A stretch of 22,946 nucleotides of DNA from an uncultured Lachnospiraceae bacterium (GCA_910586025.1 CAJUIO010000059.1:1-22946); one strand, 5' to 3'; shown: positions 1 through 7,685, counted from the first letter of the stretch. The notes: generated by a model from the sequence alone, not told the origin. Translations and numbers: made by a program.

Positions 1-340
1 GGCCGGGTTTCGGCACATCCCCGGCTCTTCGAGGGAAAAAATGCCAGTGCATGTGGACACCCGCACCTGCGCCAAGGAGCTCATAATTCAGCTTTTCCGC
101 ATCAAAGGCCCGGTAGACCGCCTCCGCAACCAGTGACATCTCCCACAGAAACTTTGCACGGAATTCCGGTTCCAGAAAATGCAGCTCGGTTGCGTGCTCC
201 CTGCAAAGGAAGAGAGAGTAGCCCCGGATGCGCTGGCAGTCCCCGATCACCACATATCCTGTGCTCAGCTCTCTCACAAAGTACGGATTCTCTCCGTTTT
301 TAGTCAATTCAATTCTCTCGCAGACCAGACAGTTATTCAT
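1..340 (-). CDS. HIT-family protein (partial, C-terminus outside window)
   Basis: Histidine-triad nucleotide-binding family member, whose relatives hydrolyse or transfer nucleotides from small dinucleotide or nucleotidyl substrates. Reading leftward from ATG 340, the protein opens with a Cys-x2-Cys pair (MNNCLVCE, possible zinc site). At residues 96-100 it has HMHWH followed by FF, matching the H-x-H-x-H-hydrophobic-hydrophobic triad. The start is supported by AGGAGGT nine bases upstream. The gene overlaps the end of the upstream methyltransferase gene by 8 bases, so translation is probably coupled. About 113 codons are visible, and the reading frame is still open at the window edge. The family is clear from the triad; the substrate is unknown. 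Confidence 0.85.
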   Translation of the reverse strand, partial: MNNCLVCERIELTKNGENPYFVRELSTGYVVIGDCQRIRGYSLFLCREHATELHFLEPEFRAKFLWEMSLVAEAVYRAFDAEKLNYELLGAGAGVHMHWHFFPRRAGDVPKPG

Positions 341-968
341 GACTTTTGGCACCTCCTGTAATCTCAATGATTCCGGAACAGAATGAAAACGGCTCGAATC
401 TCATTTGCGGAAACGACCTGGCCAGCTCGTCAGCCACAAAGTAGATCTCTTCGTCATCCCAGTCTTTGTCCAGAAGGGTCCTGTGTTTCTCGAGCTCTGT
501 ACGGGTCTCAAACATCACATCCCCGATATAGACAGTGCCGCCGTCGTTCAACAGGGGCAGAAGATTTTCCAAAAGGCTGATCTTCTGCTCGTCTGTGAGA
601 TGGTGCAGGGAATAGGTGGCTATGATTGCGTCATACTTGTTCTGCCTTAATTCCTCCACAAGGCCTCTGGAAAAGTCGCCCTGATACAGCTTTGCCCCTG
701 GCATTTTCTCTCTGGCCAGTTCCATCATTCTCCGGGAGAAATCCTGACCCCAGATGCCGCATCCCTGTTCATACAGTTTGGCGGTAAGGGTTCCCGTCCC
801 AAAGCCGATATCCAGCACGGCTTTTCCGCACCTTGCCAGCACTCTGTTATAAATCTCGTTCATAATCTGTCTGTATGCGGCGAACGGATAAGTGCCGTCT
901 TCATCCGATATTCCCACGCTCCGGTCATAACCATCCGCCCATAAATCAAAATCATGATTGCTAAGCAT
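333..968 (-). CDS. Class I SAM-dependent methyltransferase
   Basis: Predicted cytoplasmic methyltransferase of 211 residues with a Rossmann-like class I fold. Motif I is VLDIGFGTG at about residues 51-59. An acidic motif (QGDFS) near residue 98 and the post-motif segment YDAIIATYSLHHL are typical of the Methyltransf_11/25 type. ATG 968 is chosen because an extended -10 promoter (TGGTATAAT) ends at 1006 and would start RNA near 999, giving a short leader with a weak GGGAAAG ribosome site. ATG 986 (residues MKGKKN added) is the alternative, with AGGA upstream but almost no leader. Its stop lies inside the HIT gene start, so the two form one transcript. The methyl acceptor cannot be told from sequence. 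Confidence 0.85.
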   Translation of the reverse strand: MLSNHDFDLWADGYDRSVGISDEDGTYPFAAYRQIMNEIYNRVLARCGKAVLDIGFGTGTLTAKLYEQGCGIWGQDFSRRMMELAREKMPGAKLYQGDFSRGLVEELRQNKYDAIIATYSLHHLTDEQKISLLENLLPLLNDGGTVYIGDVMFETRTELEKHRTLLDKDWDDEEIYFVADELARSFPQMRFEPFSFCSGIIEITGGAKSHE

Positions 969-1005
969 ATTTTTCTTTCCCTTCATAATAAATCCTGTGA
1001 ATCTG

Positions 1006-1034
1006 ATTATACCATGTTTTGAGTCGGGGCACAA
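1006..1034 (-). promoter_or_regulatory. Promoter for methyltransferase-HIT operon
   Basis: Read leftward, TATAAT (1011-1006) is preceded by TGG, giving an extended -10 element. A poor -35 (TTGTGC, 1034-1029) lies 17 bases upstream. The predicted RNA start near 999 fits a translation start at 968. Confidence 0.55.
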
Positions 1035-1076
1035 TTTCGGAAGAAGTAAAAGAAAACGGGTTTTCAGGATTTTTTT

Positions 1077-1086
1077 ATGGTATACT
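1077..1086 (+). promoter_or_regulatory. Probable extended -10 promoter for the Fic gene
   Basis: ATGGTATACT has the TG-n-TATACT form of an extended -10 element. No good -35 is seen at the expected distance. RNA would start near 1093, about 120 bases before the Fic start codon. It is oriented away from the methyltransferase promoter at 1006-1034. Confidence 0.4.
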
Positions 1087-1099
1087 GATACAAAAAGGC

Positions 1100-1228
1100 C
1101 GAACTCTGCGGAATGAGCGGAGGGTCAGATTAAGTGCCGAGGCCGGTGCGGGCTGCAGCGATATCAGTGCGGCATTAAAGCGGATTGAAGAATTGAGTTT
1201 GGAGGATTACTATGGTTTTGGAAAATAA
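1100..1228 (+). other. Short open frame overlapping the Fic start; possible remnant of an upstream partner
   Basis: A frame with no ATG of its own runs into the Fic gene and stops at TAA 1226-1228, overlapping the Fic start by 17 bases. Its end reads ALKRIEELSLEDYYGFGK, an amphipathic, charged sequence that looks protein-like. Overlapping small antitoxin genes are known in front of class I Fic toxins (VbhA-VbhT). Here the Fic protein already has a class III C-terminal inhibitory motif, so a separate antitoxin is not required. It could be a degraded small gene or chance. I do not claim it is expressed. Confidence 0.2.
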
Positions 1229-1817
1229 ACTGTGCATTACTAATTCGGCAGAGCTTGCGAGAGCGGAAGAGAAAATAAGCAAAATGAAAGCAATTGCATT
1301 GTATGAAAGCAATCTTGTTGATGAATCTGAAATTGGAAAGTTTTCAGGGCTTGCAAAAATTCATAAATTTCTATTTGAAGAGATATATGATTTCGCCGGA
1401 AAAATAAGAACAGTAAATATTGCAAAAGGTAATTTCCGGTTCGCACCCGTGATGTATTTGAATGCCGCATTAAAACATATTGATGATATGCCTCAAGCAA
1501 CATATGATGAAATTATTGAGAAATATGTAGAAATGAATGTTGCTCATCCCTTCCGGGAAGGAAATGGCAGAAGCACACGCATTTGGCTTGATCTGATCCT
1601 AAAAAAAGAATTAAAATTAGTTGTAGACTGGAATAAAGTCGATAAGGAAGACTATTTGCCTGCTATGGAAAGAAGTCCGATTAAGGATGTGGAAATCAAG
1701 GTTTTACTTAAGAACGCATTAACAGATGAGATAGATGACAGGGAAATGTACATGAAGGGCATTGATGCCAGCTATTATTATGAAGGCTACAATACTTTTA
1801 AAGCGGAAGACTTGTAG
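1212..1817 (+). CDS. Class III Fic-domain protein adenylyltransferase (autoinhibited)
   Basis: Fic enzyme of 201 residues, predicted to transfer AMP from ATP to target protein hydroxyls. The catalytic motif HPFREGNGRSTR starts at His112 and matches H-x-F-x-D/E-GNGR-x2-R. Near the C-terminus SYYYEG (Ser187 to Gly192) fits the inhibitory motif S/T-x3-E-G/N, with Glu191 as the expected blocking residue. That places it in class III with Neisseria meningitidis NmFic, whose size and layout it resembles. Related Fic toxins modify DNA gyrase; the target here is unproven. GGAGG seven bases before ATG supports the start. The gene is far more AT-rich than its neighbours (19 G+C in the 60 bases 1381-1440), suggesting acquisition by transfer. 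Confidence 0.9.
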   Translation: MVLENKLCITNSAELARAEEKISKMKAIALYESNLVDESEIGKFSGLAKIHKFLFEEIYDFAGKIRTVNIAKGNFRFAPVMYLNAALKHIDDMPQATYDEIIEKYVEMNVAHPFREGNGRSTRIWLDLILKKELKLVVDWNKVDKEDYLPAMERSPIKDVEIKVLLKNALTDEIDDREMYMKGIDASYYYEGYNTFKAEDL

Positions 1818-1852
1818 AGAGAGTCACAAAATCAGAAGTGGAAAAAATCCGG

Positions 1853-1890
1853 AATGGCTGAGAGCAGACTGCGCTGCTTTCGGCCATTTT
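1853..1890 (+). terminator. Hairpin after the Fic gene, probable terminator
   Basis: Two 15-base arms (1853-1867 and 1874-1888) pair along their full length with two G-U pairs around the loop ACTGCG. Only four T residues follow, so termination may be weak. Confidence 0.5.
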
Positions 1891-1931
1891 CAGGTATCCG
1901 CAAGGGTCAATACCAGGCAGAAAAAATTACC

Positions 1932-1961
1932 GGGAACCTTTTTGGCCCCTGGGTGGTCATA
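1932..1961 (+). promoter_or_regulatory. ECF-type promoter, probably autoregulatory
   Basis: GGGAACCTTTTT begins at 1932 and GGTCATA at 1955. Exactly 16 bases separate AACC from GGTC. This matches the usual ECF layout (AAC-type -35, 16-base spacer, GTC-type -10) and lies just before an ECF sigma gene, so self-activation is likely. Confidence 0.6.
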
Positions 1962-2053
1962 ATATACAGAAGACGGTAAAATTAACGTTGATGTTATATT
2001 CTGCAGAATGGAGTCCGGTGGATCACAAAAACCGGAAAGGAGGAGACAGGCCA

Positions 2054-2518
2054 ATGAAGGAGGAAGTGTTTGAGGAGCGGATTCGGGAATACACGCCGAA
2101 TATGTACAGGCTTGCCTACGGTATTTTACAAAACCATGAGGACGCACAGGATGCCGTGGGCGAGACAATCCTGAGAGCCTTTGAAAAAATACATACGCTG
2201 CGCCGTCCCGAGTGCTTTCGGGCGTGGCTGATGCAGATTGCGGCAAACGAGGCGAAAAAAATCTATGCCGGAAACAAACGGAGGATACCGGCGGAGAATA
2301 TGGAAGATCTCATGCCGGACTTCTGCGATGATTATCACGAGCTCTGGGACGTGGTGATGGGGTTGGAGATGGTTTACCGGGAGGCGATTCTGCTCTATTT
2401 CTATGAGAGTCTTACTATCCGGGAGATCGCAAAGGCGCTTCATGTTCCGGAGGGTACGGTAAAGTCCCGGCTTTCCAGGGGAAAGAAGCTGCTGCGGGAA
2501 AAGTTGTCGGATCAATGA
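2054..2518 (+). CDS. ECF-family RNA polymerase sigma factor
   Basis: Small sigma-70 family protein of 154 residues that should direct RNA polymerase to stress or envelope genes. Region 2 is visible near residues 18-45 (YRLAYGILQNHEDAQDAV, then ETILRAFEKI). Region 4 is near 108-150, with the helix-turn-helix segment LTIREIAKALHVPEGTVKSR. Start ATG 2054 follows AGGAGG at ribosome-site distance; a longer frame back to 1988 has no such support. An ECF promoter lies upstream at 1932-1961. A membrane-bound anti-sigma gene follows after 42 bases with its own AAGGAGG, so the two form a sigma/anti-sigma operon. The regulon beyond its own promoter is unknown. Confidence 0.92.
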   Translation: MKEEVFEERIREYTPNMYRLAYGILQNHEDAQDAVGETILRAFEKIHTLRRPECFRAWLMQIAANEAKKIYAGNKRRIPAENMEDLMPDFCDDYHELWDVVMGLEMVYREAILLYFYESLTIREIAKALHVPEGTVKSRLSRGKKLLREKLSDQ

Positions 2519-2560
2519 TACATGTGGAAGTTTTTCGATGGAAAAGGAGGCCAGAAGTAA

Positions 2561-4189
2561 ATGAAAAATAAAGCGGATCAGTTGGAACAGGATTTATTCC
2601 GAATGGCACAGCGGGAAAAAATGATACTGCCGGAGACAGTATACAAAGAAGTGGATGATAAGCTTTCCGAAATACACCGGTCAAAACGCTTGGGCAGGAT
2701 GACATGGAAAAGGGCGGTGATTCTGGCGGCGGCGCTTGTGGCTATGTGTTCCCTTACCGTGACGGCAGCGGTGGGAGCCCTGCAGCGGCGTATGGAAGCC
2801 ATGAACGAACGGGAGATGGAGGACTATTTTGTACAGATTTATACCAGCAGGCTGGGAGCGGATAATTACAGCCGTTCGCTGACAGACACGGAGCGGGAGC
2901 GTATGGGCAGGCTGCGCACCTCCTATGAGGAGGAGGCGGTATTTCCGGATAGGACCCTGACCATGATTTCCGACCCGGAGGAATATAAGGGAAAAGGCGT
3001 GGCCTTTTACAAGGATACGTCCACCTTTTTCCTCCCGGAAGAGAGTATGAGCGACGAGGAGCTTCTTGAGGTGATTGATTTCGTGTATAAGCGGGATTAC
3101 AGTCTGCAGGCCATGAATCAAAAGATTGAGGAGGGAGAAATTCCCTTTCCGGAGCAGCAGATCGCACAGCAGGCTGCACAGCAGATTGCTGGGAATGAAG
3201 CGGCAGGAGAAGAAAAGACACGAGAGGAGAATGCGGCCGTCCCGAATGATATGATCCGAAATCCGGGGCAGGAGCTGACGATTCCCTATACGGGAGATTT
3301 GGAATTTCAGAATATTGCGGCGGGGCAGAACTGCATTTTCCTGACAGGAGAGAGCAGTATCCACAAAATGGAGATCGGAAGCGGTGATTCCGAACTGTTT
3401 TTTGATGATTTTGAGACGGAAACCTATGTAAATGCAATGTACGAGGATAAAAAGGGGAATCTTTATCTGGGTCTGAATGTGCGTATGGATGAAAATGATG
3501 ACAGCGCATACAGCGGGATCACAATAGGGGGAGTGCGTTATAAGACTTGGCTCTGGATTCTGAATGCGGACAGAGAGGTAATCCGGAAGGTGGATATCGC
3601 ATCACTTCTGGAACAGGAATATGGGGTGCGGAGCCGTATGATAACGAGAATTGTTGTGGATGAACAGGGCTGCGTCTATGTCCGGGCGGCATTTTTGTGG
3701 GATGTGCTTCTCCTTATCCTGGATGAACAGGGGAATTATATCAGGAGCGTCACCTCCGAGGAATTTAATTGTCATGACCTGGGCGGGCTTGGAATCGGAA
3801 AGGACGGCAGGGTTTATACCCAGATACAGACAAAAGACAGGATGGGGATCGCCTCCGTTGACCCGGTAAAAGGCGCTCTGGATGAAATCTATATGGACAT
3901 CGTGCCGGAGGGAACAATCATGCTGGATATTGTCGCAGCGGGGGCTGACACGGATTTTGTGTTCTGGGGATATGACGGTATTTTCACCTATAATCTGGGA
4001 GAAGATAAGGCGGTTAATGTATTGCCCGCCTATGAGGCGCCCTGTAACTGGGAAGGCGTGATGTACTGCGCCCTTCCCGACGGCAGAATCGTGTTTGCGG
4101 ACTGTTCGCAGTACCGCAATGAAGGAGACAAAATAAAAAGCGTTCCGGAGAACATCACTTTTTACTACAAATCCACTTTAACCGATTAG
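2561..4189 (+). CDS. Membrane-anchored anti-sigma factor with large extracytoplasmic sensor domain
   Basis: Predicted single-pass membrane protein of 542 residues. A cytoplasmic N-terminus of about 50 residues is the likely sigma-binding part. One membrane helix follows at about 51-72 (RAVILAAALVAMCSLTVTAA), then a long extracytoplasmic region. An alpha-helical Glu/Gln-rich stretch (to about residue 225) precedes about 300 residues of repeated beta-strand-like units, for example LEFQNIAAGQNCIFLTGES and GCVYVRAAFLWDVLLLILDE. Together these resemble a beta-propeller. The location directly behind an ECF sigma gene supports an anti-sigma role. The signal sensed is unknown. A strong terminator follows the gene. 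The propeller assignment comes from reading strand pattern only. Confidence 0.75.
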   Translation: MKNKADQLEQDLFRMAQREKMILPETVYKEVDDKLSEIHRSKRLGRMTWKRAVILAAALVAMCSLTVTAAVGALQRRMEAMNEREMEDYFVQIYTSRLGADNYSRSLTDTERERMGRLRTSYEEEAVFPDRTLTMISDPEEYKGKGVAFYKDTSTFFLPEESMSDEELLEVIDFVYKRDYSLQAMNQKIEEGEIPFPEQQIAQQAAQQIAGNEAAGEEKTREENAAVPNDMIRNPGQELTIPYTGDLEFQNIAAGQNCIFLTGESSIHKMEIGSGDSELFFDDFETETYVNAMYEDKKGNLYLGLNVRMDENDDSAYSGITIGGVRYKTWLWILNADREVIRKVDIASLLEQEYGVRSRMITRIVVDEQGCVYVRAAFLWDVLLLILDEQGNYIRSVTSEEFNCHDLGGLGIGKDGRVYTQIQTKDRMGIASVDPVKGALDEIYMDIVPEGTIMLDIVAAGADTDFVFWGYDGIFTYNLGEDKAVNVLPAYEAPCNWEGVMYCALPDGRIVFADCSQYRNEGDKIKSVPENITFYYKSTLTD

Positions 4190-4197
4190 ATCTCTTT

Positions 4198-4250
4198 CCC
4201 GGAGAATGCAAACCCGTATTTGCGGATGCGTTCTTCGGGAATTCTTTTTT
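4198..4250 (+). terminator. Rho-independent terminator of the sigma/anti-sigma operon
   Basis: CCCGGAGAA (4198-4206) pairs with TTCTTCGGG (4231-4239) with one G-U pair. An inner helix of TGCAAA with TTTGCG closes around CCCGTA. A T-rich tract ending in six T (4245-4250) follows. Confidence 0.8.
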
Positions 4251-4262
4251 GATTATAAAAAA

Positions 4263-4300
4263 TAGCAACGCAAAAACGTAAATTATTTTTGCCATTGCTA
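4263..4300. repeat. 38-base inverted repeat upstream of the ABC exporter
   Basis: The left arm TAGCAA-C-GCAAAAA and the right arm TTTTTGC-CA-TTGCTA match as inverted copies with 1-2 unpaired bases, around a 9-base AT-rich centre. It lies 112 bases before the exporter start, just upstream of a weak promoter candidate (TTTACA at 4310, TACTAT at 4335, spacer 19). It could be an operator for an unlinked regulator or a second hairpin terminator. No T-run follows, which favours an operator. Confidence 0.5.
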
Positions 4301-4411
4301 ATTATATAGTTTACAACAAAAATAAATACAAGTCTACTATTTTTTTCGGAAAATGATATTATTTTTATGGAACAACAGACATGGAAGAAACAATAAAGGA
4401 GGTGTGGTGCC

Positions 4412-5386
4412 ATGATAGAATTTTCAGGCGTAAGTAAGACTTACCGTGTGGCAAAGCGGCAGGCAGGCATGGGAAATGCGTTGAAATCCTTTTTTTCCAG
4501 AGAATATAATCTGGTGCATGCCCTGCGGGACGTAAGCTTTACCATAGGAGACGGAGAAATGGTTGGGTATATCGGTCCGAACGGGGCGGGAAAAAGCACC
4601 ACGATCAAGATCATGTGCGGGGTGCTTACACCGGATGACGGAGCCTGTACGGTTAACGGCAGAATTCCCTACAGGGAGAGAGTGGCCCATGTGCGGGACA
4701 TCGGCGTGGTGTTCGGGCAGAGAAGCCAGCTGTGGTGGGACGTGCCGGTGGCAGACAGCTTTGAACTGATTCGCGACATTTACAAGGTAAAGGAAGACAG
4801 ATACCGGAAAAACCTAAGTGACCTGTCAGAGCTCCTGAATCTGGGCGATATCCTGCAGACCCCGGTCCGTAATCTGAGTCTGGGACAGCGGATGCGCTGC
4901 GAGATAGCGGCATCTCTCTTGCATGATCCCGGGGTGTTGTTTCTGGACGAGCCCACTATCGGGCTTGACGCGGTCTCCAAAATCGCAGTGCGCAGATTCC
5001 TGCGCAGACTGAATGAGGAAAAAGGAACCACGATTCTGCTGACCACCCATGACATGCAGGATATCGAGGCCCTGACCCGGCGTGTGCTGTTGATCGGAAA
5101 GGGAAGGGTTCTCATGGACGGAAATCTTGCTGAACTGAAAAAGCATATCAGCTCCCGAAAGACCATGACTGCGGAATACCGGGGGCCGGCTCCTGCGCTC
5201 AGGGAGGGAATGGAGCTGGTGCAATCCGGTGAGGGACGGATTGTCATCCGGTTTGACCCTTCCGAAATCCCGGTGTCTGAGGCGGTCACTTATTTTGCGC
5301 AGCTCACGGAGCTGACGGATGTATCCGTCTCGGACATTACTGCGGAGGAGATGGCTGCGGGATTATATAAGGAGTATGACCTATGA
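4412..5386 (+). CDS. ABC-2 exporter ATP-binding protein (COG4586 type)
   Basis: ATPase subunit of a three-gene exporter, 324 residues. Walker A GPNGAGKST is at 55-63, the Q-loop segment is FGQRSQLWWD, the signature LSLGQ at 155-159, Walker B VLFLDEP at 175-181, and the switch histidine is in TTHD. The GQRSQLWWD stretch and the C-terminal extension of about 90 residues are typical of the COG4586 group, which pairs with COG4587 and COG3694 permeases exactly as here. AGGAGG precedes the start. The stop overlaps the next start in ATGA, indicating translational coupling. A cyanobacterial member of this exporter type has been linked to methyl viologen resistance; the substrate here is unknown. Confidence 0.9.
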   Translation: MIEFSGVSKTYRVAKRQAGMGNALKSFFSREYNLVHALRDVSFTIGDGEMVGYIGPNGAGKSTTIKIMCGVLTPDDGACTVNGRIPYRERVAHVRDIGVVFGQRSQLWWDVPVADSFELIRDIYKVKEDRYRKNLSDLSELLNLGDILQTPVRNLSLGQRMRCEIAASLLHDPGVLFLDEPTIGLDAVSKIAVRRFLRRLNEEKGTTILLTTHDMQDIEALTRRVLLIGKGRVLMDGNLAELKKHISSRKTMTAEYRGPAPALREGMELVQSGEGRIVIRFDPSEIPVSEAVTYFAQLTELTDVSVSDITAEEMAAGLYKEYDL

Positions 5387-6195
5387 GAGCGAATATAAAA
5401 ATTTATTTTTCCCTGTTCAGGATTCGGTTTAACCAGAATCTGCAGTATCGGGCGGTTGTATTGGGCGCTGTTGTGAAGGGCTTTTTCTGGGCCCTGCTGG
5501 AGGTTCTGGGATATCTGGCGCTGTACCGGAGAGCCGGGGCATTTCCCATGGAACTGTCTCAGACAATTACCTATGTGTGGGCCTTCCAGGCGTTTATCGT
5601 GCTGTTTACAGTGGTCTTTGGGGATGGCGAGATCTATTCTGCCATACGCTCCGGGGCCGTGGCATACGATCTGGTGCGTCCCGTGGATTTGTATGGAAGG
5701 TGGTTCTGCCAGTCTGCCTCCAACCGCCTGTCCTTTGCCCTGGTAAACTGTTTTCCGGTTCTGCTCATGGGCGCATTGCTGCCAAAGCCCTACGGGCTGA
5801 CGCTTCCGGGATCACTGCGGCAGCTTATCCTGTTTGCGGTTTCCGCACTGCTTGCCTTTGGTGTCACGGTAGCATTATCCATGCTGATGTATATTTCTCT
5901 CTTTTATCTGATTTCCCAGAGAGGGATTCAGATGATGGTGCGCCTTACCACCATCTTTTTGTCGGGAGGCATTGTACCGCTTCCCTTTTTTCCGGAACCG
6001 GTACTTCGGATCGTGCGATGGCTTCCCTTTGCCGCCATGCAGAACATGCCCCTGCAGATTTTCTGCGGTTATCTCTCGGGAACGGATGCGCTTAGAGGGA
6101 TCGTCTTTCAGGTCATCTGGCTGTCCGCACTGGTGCTGGCGGGAAGAGCCGCAATGGGGCAGGCTGAGAGAAAAGTGATTGTGAATGGAGGTTAA
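5383..6195 (+). CDS. ABC-2 exporter permease 1 (COG4587-like)
   Basis: Integral membrane subunit of 270 residues with about six hydrophobic segments, for example AVVLGAVVKGFFWALLEVLG near residue 25 and LILFAVSALLAFGVTVALSM near 150. The mid-protein motif GAVAYDLVRPVDLYGRWF is characteristic of the ABC2_membrane_6 (DUF990) family, in which a LxRPxxL-type loop lies between helices. It overlaps the ATPase gene by 4 bases and the following permease gene closely abuts it. It presumably forms a heterodimeric channel with the next protein. No periplasmic partner or substrate-binding protein is encoded nearby, as expected for an exporter. Confidence 0.85.
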   Translation: MRANIKIYFSLFRIRFNQNLQYRAVVLGAVVKGFFWALLEVLGYLALYRRAGAFPMELSQTITYVWAFQAFIVLFTVVFGDGEIYSAIRSGAVAYDLVRPVDLYGRWFCQSASNRLSFALVNCFPVLLMGALLPKPYGLTLPGSLRQLILFAVSALLAFGVTVALSMLMYISLFYLISQRGIQMMVRLTTIFLSGGIVPLPFFPEPVLRIVRWLPFAAMQNMPLQIFCGYLSGTDALRGIVFQVIWLSALVLAGRAAMGQAERKVIVNGG

Positions 6196-6196
6196 T

Positions 6197-6973
6197 GTGA
6201 GATTATATTGGAATTATTTTATGATGACATTAAAGAGTCAGATGCAGTACAAGATTTCTTTCCTTCTGACAGTGCTGGGACAGTTCCTGACGGCCTTTAC
6301 CTCGTTTTGGGGAATCAAATTCATTTTTGCCAGAATCAATGGAATTGACGATTTTTCTTATGGGCAGGTGCTTTTGTGCTTTTCCATGATTATGCTGTCC
6401 TTTTCTATCGGAGAGATGATCGGGGGAGGACTGGCGGTGTTTCCGAACCTGTTGAGAGAGGGCGGGTTTGACCGCATCCTCGTAAGGCCCCGGAGCGTGA
6501 CGCTGCAGCTTATCGTGCCTAACATGGATTTTTCCCGTCTGGGGCTTCTGGTTCAGGCGGTTATCGTGCTGTGCATCGCCGTTCCGGTCAGCGGCATAGA
6601 GTGGACTGTTGGCAAGGCGGTCGTCTTTTTCCTGATGATTGTCTGCGGAAGCGTGATCTTTTTCTGCCTGTTTCTCATGATTGCGTCAGTTGCGTTTTTT
6701 ACCATAGGCTCTCTGGAATTTCTGAATATTTTTACCTATGGAATGCGTCAGTTCGGAAGATATCCCTTCTCCGTCTACGGTAAGACGACGCTGCGGTTTC
6801 TCACCTTCGTGATCCCGCTGGCGCTTATCCAGTACTATCCGCTTCTGTATCTGCTGGATCGTGAGGATGGGCTGGTATACATGATATCGCCCGTCCTGTC
6901 GCTGCTCTTTCTCCTGCCTTCCTATCTGTTATACCGGGTGGGGCTACGGAATTATAAGTCAACGGGGTCGTGA
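6197..6973 (+). CDS. ABC-2 exporter permease 2 (COG3694-like)
   Basis: Second membrane subunit of the exporter, about 258 residues and six predicted helices. It carries the equivalent loop EGGFDRILVRPRSVTLQLI, matching the RP-containing motif of permease 1, and ends in a hydrophobic segment followed by YRVGLRNYKSTGS. GTG 6197 is preferred as start because GGAGG lies five bases before it. The in-frame ATG 6185 would overlap the previous gene by 11 bases and has no clear ribosome site. The gene ends the exporter operon. No terminator is evident before the strong promoter at 7033. Confidence 0.85.
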   Translation: MRLYWNYFMMTLKSQMQYKISFLLTVLGQFLTAFTSFWGIKFIFARINGIDDFSYGQVLLCFSMIMLSFSIGEMIGGGLAVFPNLLREGGFDRILVRPRSVTLQLIVPNMDFSRLGLLVQAVIVLCIAVPVSGIEWTVGKAVVFFLMIVCGSVIFFCLFLMIASVAFFTIGSLEFLNIFTYGMRQFGRYPFSVYGKTTLRFLTFVIPLALIQYYPLLYLLDREDGLVYMISPVLSLLFLLPSYLLYRVGLRNYKSTGS

Positions 6974-7032
6974 CTTCCAAAACATCCAAAGCCGCAGAGG
7001 CCATGAGCTCCGGCGTTCGGTACGGGCCTTCG

Positions 7033-7061
7033 TTGACAAGATACAATACAGCGGCTATAAT
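7033..7061 (+). promoter_or_regulatory. Perfect consensus sigma-70 promoter
   Basis: TTGACA (7033-7038), a 17-base spacer and TATAAT (7056-7061) match the housekeeping consensus at all twelve positions and in spacing. RNA would start near 7068, just before the AGGAG ribosome site of the gene at 7094. Confidence 0.85.
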
Positions 7062-7093
7062 TATGTAATAAATAGTCAGGAGAATGAGACGAC

Positions 7094-7642
7094 ATGAAAA
7101 ATGAGCCTATCCCCAAAGTAGGAATGCGCAACATCAAAACCGCCTGTGCCACGGCACTGTGCGTGCTGATATACTATTTTTTTGACCGGAATCCGACCTT
7201 TGCCTGTATCGGTTCAATCTTTGGCATGGGCACCGATCTGCAAAGCTCGAAACAGCACGGGGGAAACCGTCTGTTTGGCACGGTTATAGGCGGCGCTTTG
7301 GGAATGGCTCTTTTTCGGTTCTATCTGCTTTTTTACCCGGAGGGCGGCAGATCGCTGCTGCTTGCGGTGTTGGTATTTGCCGGTACCGTGCTGCTTATCA
7401 TCCTTTGCCAGATTTTCTGGAAGGGCGGGGTTCAGCCCGGCGGAGTGATGCTTTGCATCCTGCTGTTCAATACCCCGGTGGACAGCTACATCAGCTATGC
7501 TCTCAATCGTATTTTGGATACGGCGGTTGGCGTGATTATCGCTTTAATTGTTAACAGCGCTTTCCCGGGCGGCTTCAAATTTAGATTTCATTCCGATCCG
7601 GAGTGCGAAAGTCAGCCAAACAGCCAAGAAACCTCCTCCTAA
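7094..7642 (+). CDS. Small aromatic acid exporter family (FUSC/DUF939-like) membrane protein
   Basis: Membrane protein of 182 residues with about four hydrophobic segments: ACATALCVLIYYFF near 18, LFGTVIGGALGMALFRFYLL near 60, LLLAVLVFAGTVLLIILCQI near 88 and ILDTAVGVIIALIVNSAF near 140. The opening PKVGMRNIKTACATALC and the glycine-rich GNRLFGTVIGGALG are typical of the ArAE_1/DUF939 half of aromatic-acid-exporter-like proteins. Larger relatives carry an extra cytoplasmic domain that is absent here. A polar tail ends the protein. It is transcribed from its own consensus promoter. A six-codon frame from ATG 7085 ends across its start codon. Transport role is by family only. Confidence 0.75.
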   Translation: MKNEPIPKVGMRNIKTACATALCVLIYYFFDRNPTFACIGSIFGMGTDLQSSKQHGGNRLFGTVIGGALGMALFRFYLLFYPEGGRSLLLAVLVFAGTVLLIILCQIFWKGGVQPGGVMLCILLFNTPVDSYISYALNRILDTAVGVIIALIVNSAFPGGFKFRFHSDPECESQPNSQETSS

Positions 7643-7685
7643 GTCATGTGGGTGCCTCCTGTGATCTCGCATTAAGTCTTGCCTG

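Noticed and set aside
1019..1228. 69-codon frame from TTG 1019 as a complete gene
   Set aside because: The start is upstream of the predicted promoter, there is no ribosome site, and the first half is not protein-like. Only the end is noted as a possible remnant.
1998..2009. Palindrome ATTCTGCAGAAT in the leader of the first sigma gene
   Set aside because: A 12-base palindrome in an AT-rich leader is easily due to chance, and it lies downstream of the identified ECF promoter without other support.
2681..3509. Two long minus-strand frames inside the anti-sigma gene
   Set aside because: They overlap each other and the anti-sigma gene, with no recognisable protein features.
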